Source of the DNA: Flavobacteriales bacterium
GTDB lineage: Bacteria > Bacteroidota > Bacteroidia > Flavobacteriales > Weeksellaceae
Length of the DNA: 64,000 nt
Reading direction: 5' to 3'
NCBI GenBank assembly: GCA_002747105.1
Contig: PDSY01000015.1
Coordinates: 27,583 to 91,582 of the forward strand
The translations under genes were made by a program, and so were the position numbers. The notes beneath the pieces are model-generated. The model saw only the letters and a program-made list of their open reading frames with translations. It searched no databases and was not told the origin of the DNA. Numbering within the stretch: position 1 is the stretch's first letter; each line of letters begins with the position of its first letter. This document shows positions 37,607-47,147 of the stretch, piece after piece.

Positions 37607-38140
37607 ATGATTTTTAATAAATTAGACAATACCGCCAAAGGTAAAATAAGACCAAGGTTTAAGTTGCAAACCCCTGAAACGAAGGAAACATTTATCCGAT
37701 TAGTGCAAGCAGAGGCGGAAAAAAATCCTGCCGTGAAATTATCAGTAAATCGACATAAATATTTGAGATTGAGTATTCCAGAAGAAGAACAGCATTATTG
37801 GTCGCCAGTTTTAAACATAAGTTGTGATGATGAAGAAGAACCTCATAAAACGATTATCAGGGGGCATATAGGACCTTCTGAAAATGTCTGGAGTTTATTT
37901 GTTTTAGTCTATTCAGCCATTGCTATTGTAGGTTTTTTTGGGAGTATATGGGCTTATGTAAAATGGAATGTAGATGGAGAAACTGGGTATCTTATCATTA
38001 TCCCAATTGCGATTTTGTTGGTTTTATCCATTTTTTTAACCAGTAAATTTGGTCAGTACAAAGGACATTCTCAGATGTTGAGGTTGTTGCGTTTTCTAAG
38101 ACGAGCGGTAGATACCATTGAGTGCGAAAGAACGCTCTAA
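37607..38140 (+). CDS. Hypothetical membrane protein with two hydrophobic spans
   Basis: The 177-residue protein has a soluble N-terminal half (MIFNKLDNTAKGKIRPRFKL) and two membrane segments (about 91-112 and 126-146, with NVDGETG between). A basic C-terminal tail LLRFLRRAVD ends it. I do not recognise the family. It is on its own between the lyase-like gene and converging hemN. Confidence 0.7.
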   Translation: MIFNKLDNTAKGKIRPRFKLQTPETKETFIRLVQAEAEKNPAVKLSVNRHKYLRLSIPEEEQHYWSPVLNISCDDEEEPHKTIIRGHIGPSENVWSLFVLVYSAIAIVGFFGSIWAYVKWNVDGETGYLIIIPIAILLVLSIFLTSKFGQYKGHSQMLRLLRFLRRAVDTIECERTL

Positions 38141-38208
38141 TCAATTCTATATTGTTGATTTATATGGTTTTAATAGTTAAAATAAGGATTGTACTTTTAA
38201 AATAGAGA

Positions 38209-39570
38209 TTATACCGTCATTGAGAAAATCCGAGTTTCAGGTTTGTTTCTCAGCATTCGTAAATCGAAAGTCATTGCGACATTTCGGGAGAAAACACGAC
38301 CTTTTTCGGTAATTTTAATGGCATTGTCGGATAATTCTACCAAGCCATCATCTTGCATTTCTTCTAATTGTTCAAAAGATTTTTTCAGTTCAGGAACAAA
38401 AGTATCTTCTTGCCATTGGGTTTCTAATCGGCACATTAGATTTAAGATATGTTGTCTAATAATTAAATCTTCTTCATTCAATAAATGCCCTCTGAAAACG
38501 GGAAGTTTGCCTTCTTCTACTCTTTTTTGATAATCCTCTACTTTCTTTTCGTTCTGAGCAAAAGCATACCAAGAATCGGATATAGCAGACATTCCTAAAC
38601 CAATCATCAGTTGGGTTTTACTCGATGAATATCCCATAAAGTTTCGGTGAATTTTTCCATTTTTTAAAGACTGATACAAATCGTCGTGTTCCAAAGAAAA
38701 ATGATCCATTCCTATTTCAATATAGCCTAAATCTTCTAAGAGTTGCTTTCCGTTTTCGTACAAAGTCCTTTTTTCTTCACCACTGGGTAAATCTTTTTCA
38801 TCGAAACCTCTTTGCCCTACACCTTTTATCCATGGGACATGAGCGTAAGAATAAAACGCCAATCGGTCAGGCTTTAAATCCATTGTCCTCTGAATGGTAA
38901 ACTCCATACTTTCCCAAGTCTGAAAAGGCAATCCAAAAACTAAATCGTGAGAAACACTCGTATAACCAATTTCCCTTGCCCATTTTGTTACTTGTTCTAC
39001 TTTGTCAAAAGGCTGAATTCTATTAATCGCCTTTTGTACTTTTTCATCATAATCTTGCACTCCAAAACTACACCTCCTAAAACCTAAATCATATAGCGTT
39101 TGTAGGTGTTCTTTGCTGGTATTATTAGGATGTCCTTCAAAACTAAATTCTGGATTTTCGGCAATTTCTGAATGCTTCAATATCCCTTCTAAAAGAATTT
39201 TTAAATTTTTAGGAGAGAAAAAAGTCGGTGTTCCTCCTCCCAAATGCAATTCTTTGATGATGGGCTTTTCGTCAAATAAATTCAAATATAATTGCCATTC
39301 TTTCAGTACACTTTCTAAATAGGGCGTTTCCACAGAATGCCTTTTGGTAATCCTCTTATGACAGGCACAAAAGGTACACAAATCCTCACAAAACGGAAGA
39401 TGGATATAAATAGAAATCCCTTCTTCTTGATTCGTTTCATTAAATGAATGAATCACAGAGTCCTTCCAACCATCGACAGAGAAAGAACTCTCTTCCCAAA
39501 ATGGCACTGTAGGATAAGAAGTGTATCGAGGTCCTGGGATATTATATTTGTTGATTAATTGACGATTCAT
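38209..39570 (-). CDS. hemN: Oxygen-independent coproporphyrinogen III oxidase
   Basis: The 453-residue radical SAM enzyme has the cluster motif CEDLCTFC (Cys 61, 65, 68) preceded by ISIYIHLPF. GGGTPTF near 115 follows, and the HemN-specific QDYDEKVQKAINR near 178. It decarboxylates coproporphyrinogen III to protoporphyrinogen IX without oxygen in haem synthesis. Size and motifs support HemN rather than HemW. Confidence 0.95.
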   Translation of the reverse strand: MNRQLINKYNIPGPRYTSYPTVPFWEESSFSVDGWKDSVIHSFNETNQEEGISIYIHLPFCEDLCTFCACHKRITKRHSVETPYLESVLKEWQLYLNLFDEKPIIKELHLGGGTPTFFSPKNLKILLEGILKHSEIAENPEFSFEGHPNNTSKEHLQTLYDLGFRRCSFGVQDYDEKVQKAINRIQPFDKVEQVTKWAREIGYTSVSHDLVFGLPFQTWESMEFTIQRTMDLKPDRLAFYSYAHVPWIKGVGQRGFDEKDLPSGEEKRTLYENGKQLLEDLGYIEIGMDHFSLEHDDLYQSLKNGKIHRNFMGYSSSKTQLMIGLGMSAISDSWYAFAQNEKKVEDYQKRVEEGKLPVFRGHLLNEEDLIIRQHILNLMCRLETQWQEDTFVPELKKSFEQLEEMQDDGLVELSDNAIKITEKGRVFSRNVAMTFDLRMLRNKPETRIFSMTV

Positions 39571-39667
39571 TTATTTTTGATTAATTGACTCGTTGATAAA
39601 TGTATTAATGACGAATGATTGTACTTTTTTATCATTCATCATTTCATCATTGGATATTTATCAATCA

Positions 39668-40609
39668 CTATAACATTTTAAGGTTATTGATTTCTTGTTC
39701 GGTAAGAATTCTCCAATTCCCTCTTTTGATGTTTTTCTTGGTTAGTCCCGCGAATACCACTCGGTCTAATTTTTCTACCTCGTAGCCCATTCGTTGAAAT
39801 ATTCTTCTAATGATTCTGTTCCAACCGATATGCAGTTCTATTCCGACTTCGTTTTTCGGTTTTCCATCGATATAAGAGAGTTTATCGACAATGGCAACAC
39901 CTTCATCAAATTCAATTCCTTCCATAATCGTATCCATATCCGCTCTGGTAAGTTTCTTATCCAAAGTTACATGGTAGATTTTTTTAATATCAGAGGAAGG
40001 GTGAGTTAATTTTTTAGTCATATGTCCGTCGTTGGTCAATAGGATAAGCCCAGTCGTTGGTCTATCCAATCTTCCCACGGGATACAAACGATAAGGCGAA
40101 GCATTCGCCACCAAATCCATTACAGTTTTTCTGGCTTTTTCATCTTTGGTTGTAGAAATATAACCTTTGGGTTTATTTAATAAGACATAAACAGGTTTTT
40201 CTGGGGTTAAATTTTGTCCATCAAAAGCTACCTTATCAGTCTTTTTAACCTGATAACCCATTTCTGTAACTACCTTATTATTCACTTTTACCAAACCTTG
40301 CTTAATCAGCGTATCTGCTTCTCTTCTACTACAAATACCTGCGTTAGCAATATATTTATTAAGGCGAATTGTCTCCTTTTCTACGGTTTTAGCAATTTTA
40401 TTAAATCTTCTTTTTTGAACAAAAGATTTTGTTCTTCGCTCTCTTTTTTCATCATCAGAAAGACGATTAACATATCTCAATTCTCCTTTTTCGTACTTTT
40501 TACGGGTGTCAAAATTATTTTTTTTCTTACCTAATGAAGCACGAGAACTTCCTCTTTTTGAGTTATTAGTATTTCTAGAATTATTAGATGGTCTTCTACC
40601 TCTGCTCAT
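39668..40609 (-). CDS. 23S rRNA pseudouridine synthase RluB-like with basic N-terminal extension
   Basis: The 313-residue protein has an about 80-residue Arg/Lys/Ser-rich N-terminal extension, an S4 RNA-binding domain (IRLNKYIANAGICSRREAD) and a RsuA/RluB-type catalytic domain with the nucleophile Asp 182 in GRLDRPTTGL. It converts a uridine of 23S rRNA to pseudouridine. The basic extension is common in Bacteroidota and may bind RNA. RluB versus RluE/F cannot be settled here. Confidence 0.9.
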   Translation of the reverse strand: MSRGRRPSNNSRNTNNSKRGSSRASLGKKKNNFDTRKKYEKGELRYVNRLSDDEKRERRTKSFVQKRRFNKIAKTVEKETIRLNKYIANAGICSRREADTLIKQGLVKVNNKVVTEMGYQVKKTDKVAFDGQNLTPEKPVYVLLNKPKGYISTTKDEKARKTVMDLVANASPYRLYPVGRLDRPTTGLILLTNDGHMTKKLTHPSSDIKKIYHVTLDKKLTRADMDTIMEGIEFDEGVAIVDKLSYIDGKPKNEVGIELHIGWNRIIRRIFQRMGYEVEKLDRVVFAGLTKKNIKRGNWRILTEQEINNLKML

Positions 40610-40687
40610 TGTATAAATTTTTGCAAAGGTACAAAATGTATTAACAGGTTTGATAAATTATGTTTACTTATTTTCGTAATGAAATAT

Positions 40688-41341
40688 TTACCATTTAATT
40701 TCTTCTTTTGAATTTTCTGCCAAAAACCGATTGACTTTAGAAAAAGGTTTACTTCCAAAAAATCCACGATGTGCAGAAAACGGAGACGGATGAGGACTTT
40801 TAATAATATAATGCTTTTGAGTATCTATTAAAGGTTCTTTCTTCTGAGCAAATGCTCCCCAAAGTACAAAAACAACCTTTTCTTTCCTCTCAGAAATTTC
40901 TTTAATGATAAAATCCGTAAAAGTTTGCCAACCTAAATATTGGTGAGAATTAGGAGAATGAGCTCTTACCGTTAAAGTAGCATTGAGCATTAAAACACCT
41001 TGTTTTGCCCAAGAATCCAACTCATTTGTGTTTTTTTGAATTCCCATATCGTCTTCTAATTCCTTAAAAATATTTCGTAAAGATGGTGGTGCTTTCACTT
41101 TATCTGAAACAGAAAAACAGAGACCATTGGCCTGAAAATCGTTATGATAAGGGTCTTGACCAATAATGACAACTTTAATATCTTTGAATTCGGTAAGTTG
41201 TAAAGCCCTAAAAATATCTTCTTTGGGAGGAAAACATTTTCCTGAGGCATATTCTTTTTTGACATTCTGCCAAAGTTCACTGAAATAAGTCGATTCTTTG
41301 ATAGGTGCAAGTACTTCCTTCCAAGTCATTTTTTGTTTCAA
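40688..41341 (-). CDS. ung: Uracil-DNA glycosylase
   Basis: The 217-residue protein carries the family 1 UDG motif VIIGQDPYH (Asp 63 activates water) and the C-terminal KSPHPSPFSAHRGFFG loop that intercalates DNA. It removes uracil from DNA in base excision repair. Divergent from rpmI. All motifs intact. Confidence 0.97.
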   Translation of the reverse strand: MKQKMTWKEVLAPIKESTYFSELWQNVKKEYASGKCFPPKEDIFRALQLTEFKDIKVVIIGQDPYHNDFQANGLCFSVSDKVKAPPSLRNIFKELEDDMGIQKNTNELDSWAKQGVLMLNATLTVRAHSPNSHQYLGWQTFTDFIIKEISERKEKVVFVLWGAFAQKKEPLIDTQKHYIIKSPHPSPFSAHRGFFGSKPFSKVNRFLAENSKEEIKW

Positions 41342-41387
41342 AGATAAGAAAAAATATTAATTGGGTTTCTATTTCAATTTAATTTTG

Positions 41388-41395
41388 TAAATTTG
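41388..41395 (+). promoter_or_regulatory. -7 element of the rpmI-rplT unit
   Basis: TAAATTTG matches TAnnTTTG, 40 nt upstream of the rpmI ATG. A TTG at 41361-41363 lies 24 nt further up, slightly longer than the usual spacer. Confidence 0.55.
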
Positions 41396-41435
41396 CAGAA
41401 TTATTAATATTGATAACAAAAATAAAAGCAAAAAG

Positions 41436-41633
41436 ATGCCAAAATTAAAAACTAAATCAGGTGCTAAAAAGCGTTTTAAACTTACTGGAACTGGTAAGGT
41501 TAAAAGAAAGAATGCTTTCAAGAGTCATATCTTAACAAAGAAAGAAACAAAGCAAAAGAGAAATCTTACGCAAACTTCTTATGTTGCTAAAGTGGACGAA
41601 AAAAGCGTTAAAAGACAATTAGCAATTAAATAG
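41436..41633 (+). CDS. rpmI: 50S ribosomal protein L35
   Basis: The 65-residue basic protein matches L35: [20 protein letters not shown] and [20 protein letters not shown]. It is a small component of the large ribosomal subunit. In many genomes it follows infC; here no infC is upstream (the neighbour is divergent ung). 127 nt separate it from rplT. Confidence 0.97.
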   Translation: MPKLKTKSGAKKRFKLTGTGKVKRKNAFKSHILTKKETKQKRNLTQTSYVAKVDEKSVKRQLAIK

Positions 41634-41760
41634 TTTTATAAATCTATCATTGGTTTATAAGAATTAAAAAAAAACAATTCAATTAAAGTTAACCCTGAAA
41701 CGGAGCAACTAAGTGTAATGAAATAATTTACCGCCCTTTTCAAAAAAACAATTTAAAATT
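41634..41760 (+). promoter_or_regulatory. Untranslated rpmI-rplT spacer, possible L20 control region
   Basis: The 127-nt gap contains GTTAACCCTGAAACGGAGC and TTACCGCCC stretches but no ORF or TAnnTTTG promoter. L20 represses its own mRNA by binding leaders in other phyla. Nothing here proves that this spacer acts so. Confidence 0.3.
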
Positions 41761-42108
41761 ATGCCTAGATCAACAAACTCTGTAGCGTCTCGTGCGCGTA
41801 GAAAAAAAATAATGAAACAAGCCAAAGGTTATTTCGGAAGAAGAAAAAATGTTTGGACTGTTGCTAAAAATGCCGTTGAAAAAGCAATGCAATATGCTTA
41901 CATCGGTAGAAAACAAAAGAAAAGAAATTTCAGAAGTCTTTGGATTACTCGTATTAATGCGGGGGCAAGACAACATGGAATGACTTACTCTCAGTTCATG
42001 GGAGCTCTTAAAAACAATAACATTGAACTTAACAGAAAAGTTCTTGCAGACCTTGCAATGAACCACCCTGAAGCGTTCAAAGCTATTGTAGATAAAGTAA
42101 AAAAATAA
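41761..42108 (+). CDS. rplT: 50S ribosomal protein L20
   Basis: The 115-residue protein matches L20 throughout: [30 protein letters not shown] and [14 protein letters not shown]. It is required for assembly of the large ribosomal subunit and binds 23S rRNA. Followed by a strong terminator. Confidence 0.98.
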   Translation: MPRSTNSVASRARRKKIMKQAKGYFGRRKNVWTVAKNAVEKAMQYAYIGRKQKKRNFRSLWITRINAGARQHGMTYSQFMGALKNNNIELNRKVLADLAMNHPEAFKAIVDKVKK

Positions 42109-42133
42109 TTTTTAACAAATTGTTATCAATATT

Positions 42134-42167
42134 AAAAAAGACTTGGAATTTCCAAGTCTTTTTTTTG
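42134..42167 (+). terminator. Terminator after rplT
   Basis: AAAAAAGACTTGGAA and TTCCAAGTCTTTTTT form a perfect palindrome with no unpaired loop base in the written sequence, followed by further T residues. Confidence 0.9.
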
Positions 42168-42227
42168 TCAGATTGTCCAAATACTTTTTGAATCGAGTTT
42201 CTATTCATCCATTTGTTATATTTTAAG

Positions 42228-42235
42228 TATATTTG
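42228..42235 (+). promoter_or_regulatory. -7 element of the DUF6263-DUF4834 unit
   Basis: TATATTTG matches TAnnTTTG, 26 nt before the ATG at 42262. No -33 TTG at normal distance is seen. Confidence 0.45.
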
Positions 42236-42261
42236 CGTCTATATTTAATTTAGAATATCAA

Positions 42262-43329
42262 ATGAAAAATTTAACAACATTAGCGATTATTTCACTGAGT
42301 ATTATCGCTTGTAACAAAGATAAATCTCCAAAGGTAATCACTAAAATAGACCCAACTACAGGGGATACCGTAAAAGTTGAGGTAGCATCTAAAGAAGATT
42401 CTATCAAGGTGATCAAAGAAATGAAAGCCAAAGCAGGAATCAAGGATTCCGCAGGGATTTATACCCAAGGTTTTAATTTAGAAAAAGGAAAAACTTACCC
42501 TTTTATTTCTCAACAAAATCAAACCCAAACTTTAAAAACACCTGACGGAAAATCTCAAAAAATTTCAGGAAAAACTGTAGACGAAATTACCTTTACAGTA
42601 GATGATATTAAAGATGATGTTTATGAAATGACGATTAATTTTGTCGCTAAAAGAACATCCCAAACAGCACAAGGAAAAACCATTGCTGTAGATACCCAAA
42701 AGCCTGCTCCTAAACAAAAAGAACTGAAAAACCAATGGTCTTTGGATAAAGCAATGACAGGTAACCAACTCAAAATGAAAATGAATAAAAAAGGAGAAAT
42801 CCTTTCTATTACTGGGTTTGAACCTATTTATAAAAAAGTAGCGACCACGATTAATACATTAACCAAAGACAAGAAGGTTAGAAAAAATTTAATTAAGGGA
42901 TCAAAGCTTTCTTTCAATGAAGAGGTTTTAAAGGCTCAATTTTCGAGAAATATGATGATTCTTCCGAAAGAAGGAATAGCATTGAATAAAGTTTGGTCCG
43001 AAACAGAGAAACTAAGTAAGGACGGAAAAGTAAAAATGTCCACGCATTACCGATTGAAAAGTGTAGATAATAATGTTGCTGTTGTTGTCGTTTCTGGTGG
43101 AATACCAAAGCAATCCGACAAACAAACCAAAGAAGGAATTACACGTAAGGCAAGTTCTGAATTCAAACAAAATGGAACTTTAAAATTTGATATGACGACT
43201 GGTTGGATTATCAGTCAAAATATCCAAATGAAAACAACGGAAAAAGAAACATTATCGGATGGAAAGCAGTCACAATCCATGACTTCTATCAATACTACTT
43301 CGGTAATGGTTAATCCTAAAAATTTGTAA
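42262..43329 (+). CDS. DUF6263-like lipoprotein
   Basis: The 355-residue lipoprotein (lipobox SIIAC, Cys 17) has a beta-rich body: FNLEKGKTYPFISQQNQTQT, then ITFTVDDIKDDVYEMTINF. A later GWIISQNIQMKT is typical of DUF6263. The family has no known role. It lies 7 nt before a DUF4834 gene and is probably co-transcribed with it. Confidence 0.7.
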   Translation: MKNLTTLAIISLSIIACNKDKSPKVITKIDPTTGDTVKVEVASKEDSIKVIKEMKAKAGIKDSAGIYTQGFNLEKGKTYPFISQQNQTQTLKTPDGKSQKISGKTVDEITFTVDDIKDDVYEMTINFVAKRTSQTAQGKTIAVDTQKPAPKQKELKNQWSLDKAMTGNQLKMKMNKKGEILSITGFEPIYKKVATTINTLTKDKKVRKNLIKGSKLSFNEEVLKAQFSRNMMILPKEGIALNKVWSETEKLSKDGKVKMSTHYRLKSVDNNVAVVVVSGGIPKQSDKQTKEGITRKASSEFKQNGTLKFDMTTGWIISQNIQMKTTEKETLSDGKQSQSMTSINTTSVMVNPKNL

Positions 43330-43336
43330 TTGAATT

Positions 43337-43549
43337 ATGAAATTTATTTTACTTACAATTTTAGCGACGATTATTTCATTTTTTGTTTGGAATAGTCTGA
43401 AACGGATTTTCTTTAATAAATTTTACAATCACTTTCCTCATCAGCAAAAGAATAATCAACAAAAACAAACGAATTCTCAGTCCTCAAAAAAGGATAAAAA
43501 TGTAAAATGGGATGCAGAAACCGTGGATTATGAGGAAATTGAAGATTGA
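43337..43549 (+). CDS. DUF4834-like small membrane-anchored protein
   Basis: The 70-residue protein has one N-terminal hydrophobic segment (MKFILLTILATIISFFVWN) followed by a polar, Gln/Lys-rich tail ending WDAETVDYEEIED. I associate this with DUF4834, which usually lies next to YfhO-family genes. Here a Fic gene separates the two. Confidence 0.75.
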   Translation: MKFILLTILATIISFFVWNSLKRIFFNKFYNHFPHQQKNNQQKQTNSQSSKKDKNVKWDAETVDYEEIED

Positions 43550-43557
43550 TTTATAAA

Positions 43558-43608
43558 ATGATAGCATCATAGATATTTTTATCATGATGCTATCATATGA
43601 TACTATCA
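43558..43608 (+). promoter_or_regulatory. Three-copy 13-bp operator candidate before the Fic gene
   Basis: ATGATAGCATCAT (43558-43570) and ATGATGCTATCAT (43583-43595) are perfect inverted copies 12 nt apart. A third, ATGATACTATCAT (43597-43609), differs by one base. The last copy ends just before the ATG at 43612, so a bound protein would block initiation. Confidence 0.6.
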
Positions 43609-43611
43609 TAT

Positions 43612-44571
43612 ATGAAGCCACCTTACAAAATAACAAATGATATTTTAAAATTAGTTGTTCGTATTTCCGAAAAATTAGGGGAAATCAATGCAAGTCATTT
43701 GTACAAACCTACCACTGAGTTAAGGAAAAAAAATCGCATTAAAACCATACAATCTTCTTTGGAAATTGAGGGCAATACGATGACAGAGGAACAAATTACC
43801 GCCATTTTAGAAAATAAACGAGTGGTTGCTCCTCAAAAAGACATTATAGAAGTTCAAAATGCAATTAAGGTATATGAACAAATCAATGAATTTAGTCCTT
43901 ATCAACTAAAAGATTTAGAAAAGGCTCACGCTATTTTGATGAATGGACTTTTAAAAAATGCTGGTCAATTAAGAAAAACAAATGTAGGAATTGTAAAGGG
44001 CGAAAAAATAGAACATATCGCTCCGAGTGGAGAAATCGTAAAAAGTTTGATGAATAATTTATTTGATTATTTAAAAAACGACGAAGAAATAACGCTTATC
44101 AAAAGTTGTGTATTTCATTATGAATTTGAATTTATCCACCCTTTTTTAGACGGCAATGGCAGAATGGGAAGACTGTGGCAAACGCTTATTCTAATGCAAG
44201 AATATCCTGTTTTTGAATACTTGCCTATTGAAAGTATGGTCAAAGAAAACCAAACAGAATATTATAATGTATTGAGTCAATCTGATAAAATGGGAGCATC
44301 GACACCTTTCATTTTATTTATGCTAAAAATGATTTTACAATCTTTGGAGCAACTTTTACAAACCCAAAATAGGACACTGAGTGCTACTGATAGAGTAAAA
44401 CTTTATCAAAACATTATTCAAGATAAGTTGTTTAGCCGAAAAGATTATTTACTTCATTTCAAAGAAATAAGTCCAACAACGGCAAGTAGAGATTTAAGAA
44501 ATGCTGTAAAACAAAATATATTGTCTAAATTTGGAGAGAATAGATTAACAAAATATAAATTCAATTCTTAA
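43612..44571 (+). CDS. Fic family AMPylation-type protein with C-terminal winged helix
   Basis: Read from 43612 (MKPPYKITND) the protein has 319 residues; the upstream ATG at 43597 lies in an operator repeat. The Fic active site HPFLDGNGR starts at His 176. The inhibitory motif SLEIEGN (S-x3-E-G, Glu 53) precedes it, as in self-inhibited class II Fic proteins. The C-terminal 70 residues look like a DNA-binding winged helix (KEISPTTASRDLRNAVKQ). Fic proteins transfer AMP to target proteins. It is inserted between DUF4834 and YfhO genes, with three 13-bp repeats at its start, suggesting self-regulation. Confidence 0.9.
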   Translation: MKPPYKITNDILKLVVRISEKLGEINASHLYKPTTELRKKNRIKTIQSSLEIEGNTMTEEQITAILENKRVVAPQKDIIEVQNAIKVYEQINEFSPYQLKDLEKAHAILMNGLLKNAGQLRKTNVGIVKGEKIEHIAPSGEIVKSLMNNLFDYLKNDEEITLIKSCVFHYEFEFIHPFLDGNGRMGRLWQTLILMQEYPVFEYLPIESMVKENQTEYYNVLSQSDKMGASTPFILFMLKMILQSLEQLLQTQNRTLSATDRVKLYQNIIQDKLFSRKDYLLHFKEISPTTASRDLRNAVKQNILSKFGENRLTKYKFNS

Positions 44572-44596
44572 TAAATTGATTTACCGAGTATTAATT

Positions 44597-47122
44597 ATGA
44601 AAAATAAAAAAACTATCTTTATCGCTATTAGCCTAATTTTCTTTGTAATTTTAGGTTTTTTGTATGCTAATCCTGTTCTTTCGGGGAAGCAACTTTTCCA
44701 ACACGATATTATCCAATACAAAGGTGGAGCCAAGGAACTCCTCGATTATCGTGCAGAATATGGAAAAGAAACCTATTGGAGCGATTCGATGTTTGGAGGA
44801 ATGCCCACTTATCAAATGGGGGCTCAGTTTCGTGGTGATCTTATTAAACAAGTAGACCGAATATTTTTATCATTTCCGAAACCTGTTAATTATTTATTCC
44901 TTTTATTTTCAGGATTTTTTCTACTGGGAATGGTCGTGGTTAAAAATTGGAAATACGCACTTCTCGGTGCCACTTTCTTTGGACTTTCCACTTATTTCTA
45001 CATCATTATCGCTGCAGGTCATAATGGAAAACTACACACGATTGCTTATTTTGCTCCGCTTTTAGCAGGAATTTTATTGGTGTATATTAGAAAAAAATAC
45101 ATTTGGGGATTTATTGTAACTACGCTCTTTATGGGATTGCAAATTACTGCTAATCACCCACAAATGACTTATTATTTATTCTTAGCATTAGGCTTTTTAT
45201 TTATTTCGGAATTAGTGAGAGCCTTTCAGAAAAAAACGACTTGGAAACATTTCTTTATTTCCACAGGAATTGTCGGATTGGCTTGTGTTTTAGGTGTAGG
45301 AATGAACGCTCAAAGAATGATGGCAAACTCGGAATATGTTACCGAAACGGTAAGAGGTAAGCAAATTTTGAATACCGAAAGTCAATCTGCTGAAAAATCA
45401 GGGATGGATAAGGAAAGTATGTTGATGTGGAGTTATGGAAAAATGGAAACGCTGAACTTATTTATTCCAAGATTAATGGGGGGAGGAAGCAGTGAGAAAG
45501 GAACTGAATACCGAATGGAAAAAATTCAAGCATTAGCCCAACAAAATATAAGTTCTCAAGAGGAAGCCAATAATTTAAATAGAGGTTTAAGAAGTTTAAG
45601 TTATTGGGGCGAACAACCCGGAACTTCGGGACCTGCCTATCAAGGTGCAGTGGTGGTTTTCTTGGCTATTTTAGGGTTCTTTTTTGCTCCTAAAAAATAC
45701 CGATATTGGATTTTAGGAGCGAGTATTCTCACTATTTTATTGGCTTGGGGAAGACATTTTATGGTTTTATCGGACTTCTTTATCGATTTTGTTCCTTTTT
45801 ATAATAAGTTTAGGGCTCCGTCTTCAATTTTGGTAGTGGTAGAATTACTTTTCCCATTAATAGCCATAATTGGTTTGTATCAATTTTTTAACACTAAAAA
45901 AATAACAAACGAACAGAAACAAAAAACATTATTTGCAGTTGGTGGTAGCATTATAGGAATTACTTTATTATTGGTGCTTTTCGGTAAAAATCTGCTCGGT
46001 TTTTCAATGGAGGTGGAAAGAGCTTATTTACCTTCTTATATTTTAAATTATTTAGTAGATGAACGCCAATCGGACTTCAATACCGATGCTTTCAAAGCGA
46101 TAGCCTATATTCTAATCGTGATAGGAGCAATGTTTTTAGCCTTGAAAAACAAACTGAATAAAAATATAGCCTTAGTCATTATTGGTTTAGTGAGTTTATT
46201 TGATTTATGGACAGTGAACCAAAGGTATTTGAATAATGATAATTTCGTGGATAAAACTTTGGCGGAAAATCCTTTCCAAACCGAAATAACGCCTTTAATC
46301 GTGGATAAAGTGGGCGATAATAGGGAATTGCAATCGGTTTTAGCCAATGCCAAAGTAAATGCTACTTTACAAAAAATTAAGGAAAACGACCCTACTCATT
46401 ATCGAGTATATAACCAAGCGATTAATCCGTTTGGAGAAACGAATACTTCCTATTTTGTATCTTCGGTGGGTGGTTATCACGGTGTGAAATTAAGACGATA
46501 TGACGACCTTATCAATGAATATTTTACCCAAATGGATACGGTAAGAGTACCAAAAGTCTTAAATTTATTGAATACCAAATATATGATTTTTGGAGATACC
46601 GAAAATTTCCAGCCCGTTCCAAATCCTTATGCGAATGGAAATGCGTGGTTTGTTTCGGATATTCAGTTTGTGAAAACACCGAACGAAGAAATTAAATTAA
46701 TCGGAGAAGTAGATACAAAAAAAACAGCCATTATTGCGGAAAAAGATAAAGTTTATTTTGACAATAAACCTATCGAAAAAGACAGTACCGCACATATCCA
46801 ACTTACGGATTATAAAGCAAATGAATTATCGTATAAATCCATTTCTAAAACGCCACAATTGGCAGTATTTTCGGAAATTTACTATCCAAAAGGTTGGAAA
46901 GTTTTGGTTGATGGAAAAGAAACGGACTATATCAAAGTCGATTATCTTTTAAGAGCCGTTCATCTTCCTGCTGGGGAACATACCATAAAAATGATGTTTG
47001 ATCCAGAAGTAATCCACAAAGGAAAAATCGTTTCGATGATATGTTTTATTTTATTCCTTGTGTTGAGTGGATTAGGGATTTTTATGTTATTCAGAAAGGA
47101 AAAGTCAAAAGAGATTGTTTAA
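44597..47122 (+). CDS. YfhO family membrane protein
   Basis: Read from the ATG at 44597 (MKNKKTIFIAISLIFF) the protein has 841 residues. About 12 membrane segments occur in the N-terminal 550 residues, followed by a large soluble C-terminal domain and a final membrane segment (about 815-835, MICFILFLVLSGLGIFML). YfhO proteins are linked to glycosylation of lipoteichoic acid or surface polymers in Firmicutes; the role here is unknown. GT-like loop DSMFGGMPTYQMGAQF is visible. The segment precedes a glycosyltransferase in the original order. Confidence 0.88.
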   Translation: MKNKKTIFIAISLIFFVILGFLYANPVLSGKQLFQHDIIQYKGGAKELLDYRAEYGKETYWSDSMFGGMPTYQMGAQFRGDLIKQVDRIFLSFPKPVNYLFLLFSGFFLLGMVVVKNWKYALLGATFFGLSTYFYIIIAAGHNGKLHTIAYFAPLLAGILLVYIRKKYIWGFIVTTLFMGLQITANHPQMTYYLFLALGFLFISELVRAFQKKTTWKHFFISTGIVGLACVLGVGMNAQRMMANSEYVTETVRGKQILNTESQSAEKSGMDKESMLMWSYGKMETLNLFIPRLMGGGSSEKGTEYRMEKIQALAQQNISSQEEANNLNRGLRSLSYWGEQPGTSGPAYQGAVVVFLAILGFFFAPKKYRYWILGASILTILLAWGRHFMVLSDFFIDFVPFYNKFRAPSSILVVVELLFPLIAIIGLYQFFNTKKITNEQKQKTLFAVGGSIIGITLLLVLFGKNLLGFSMEVERAYLPSYILNYLVDERQSDFNTDAFKAIAYILIVIGAMFLALKNKLNKNIALVIIGLVSLFDLWTVNQRYLNNDNFVDKTLAENPFQTEITPLIVDKVGDNRELQSVLANAKVNATLQKIKENDPTHYRVYNQAINPFGETNTSYFVSSVGGYHGVKLRRYDDLINEYFTQMDTVRVPKVLNLLNTKYMIFGDTENFQPVPNPYANGNAWFVSDIQFVKTPNEEIKLIGEVDTKKTAIIAEKDKVYFDNKPIEKDSTAHIQLTDYKANELSYKSISKTPQLAVFSEIYYPKGWKVLVDGKETDYIKVDYLLRAVHLPAGEHTIKMMFDPEVIHKGKIVSMICFILFLVLSGLGIFMLFRKEKSKEIV

Positions 47123-47147
47123 AATTCAATAAATAACTTAATCAAAA

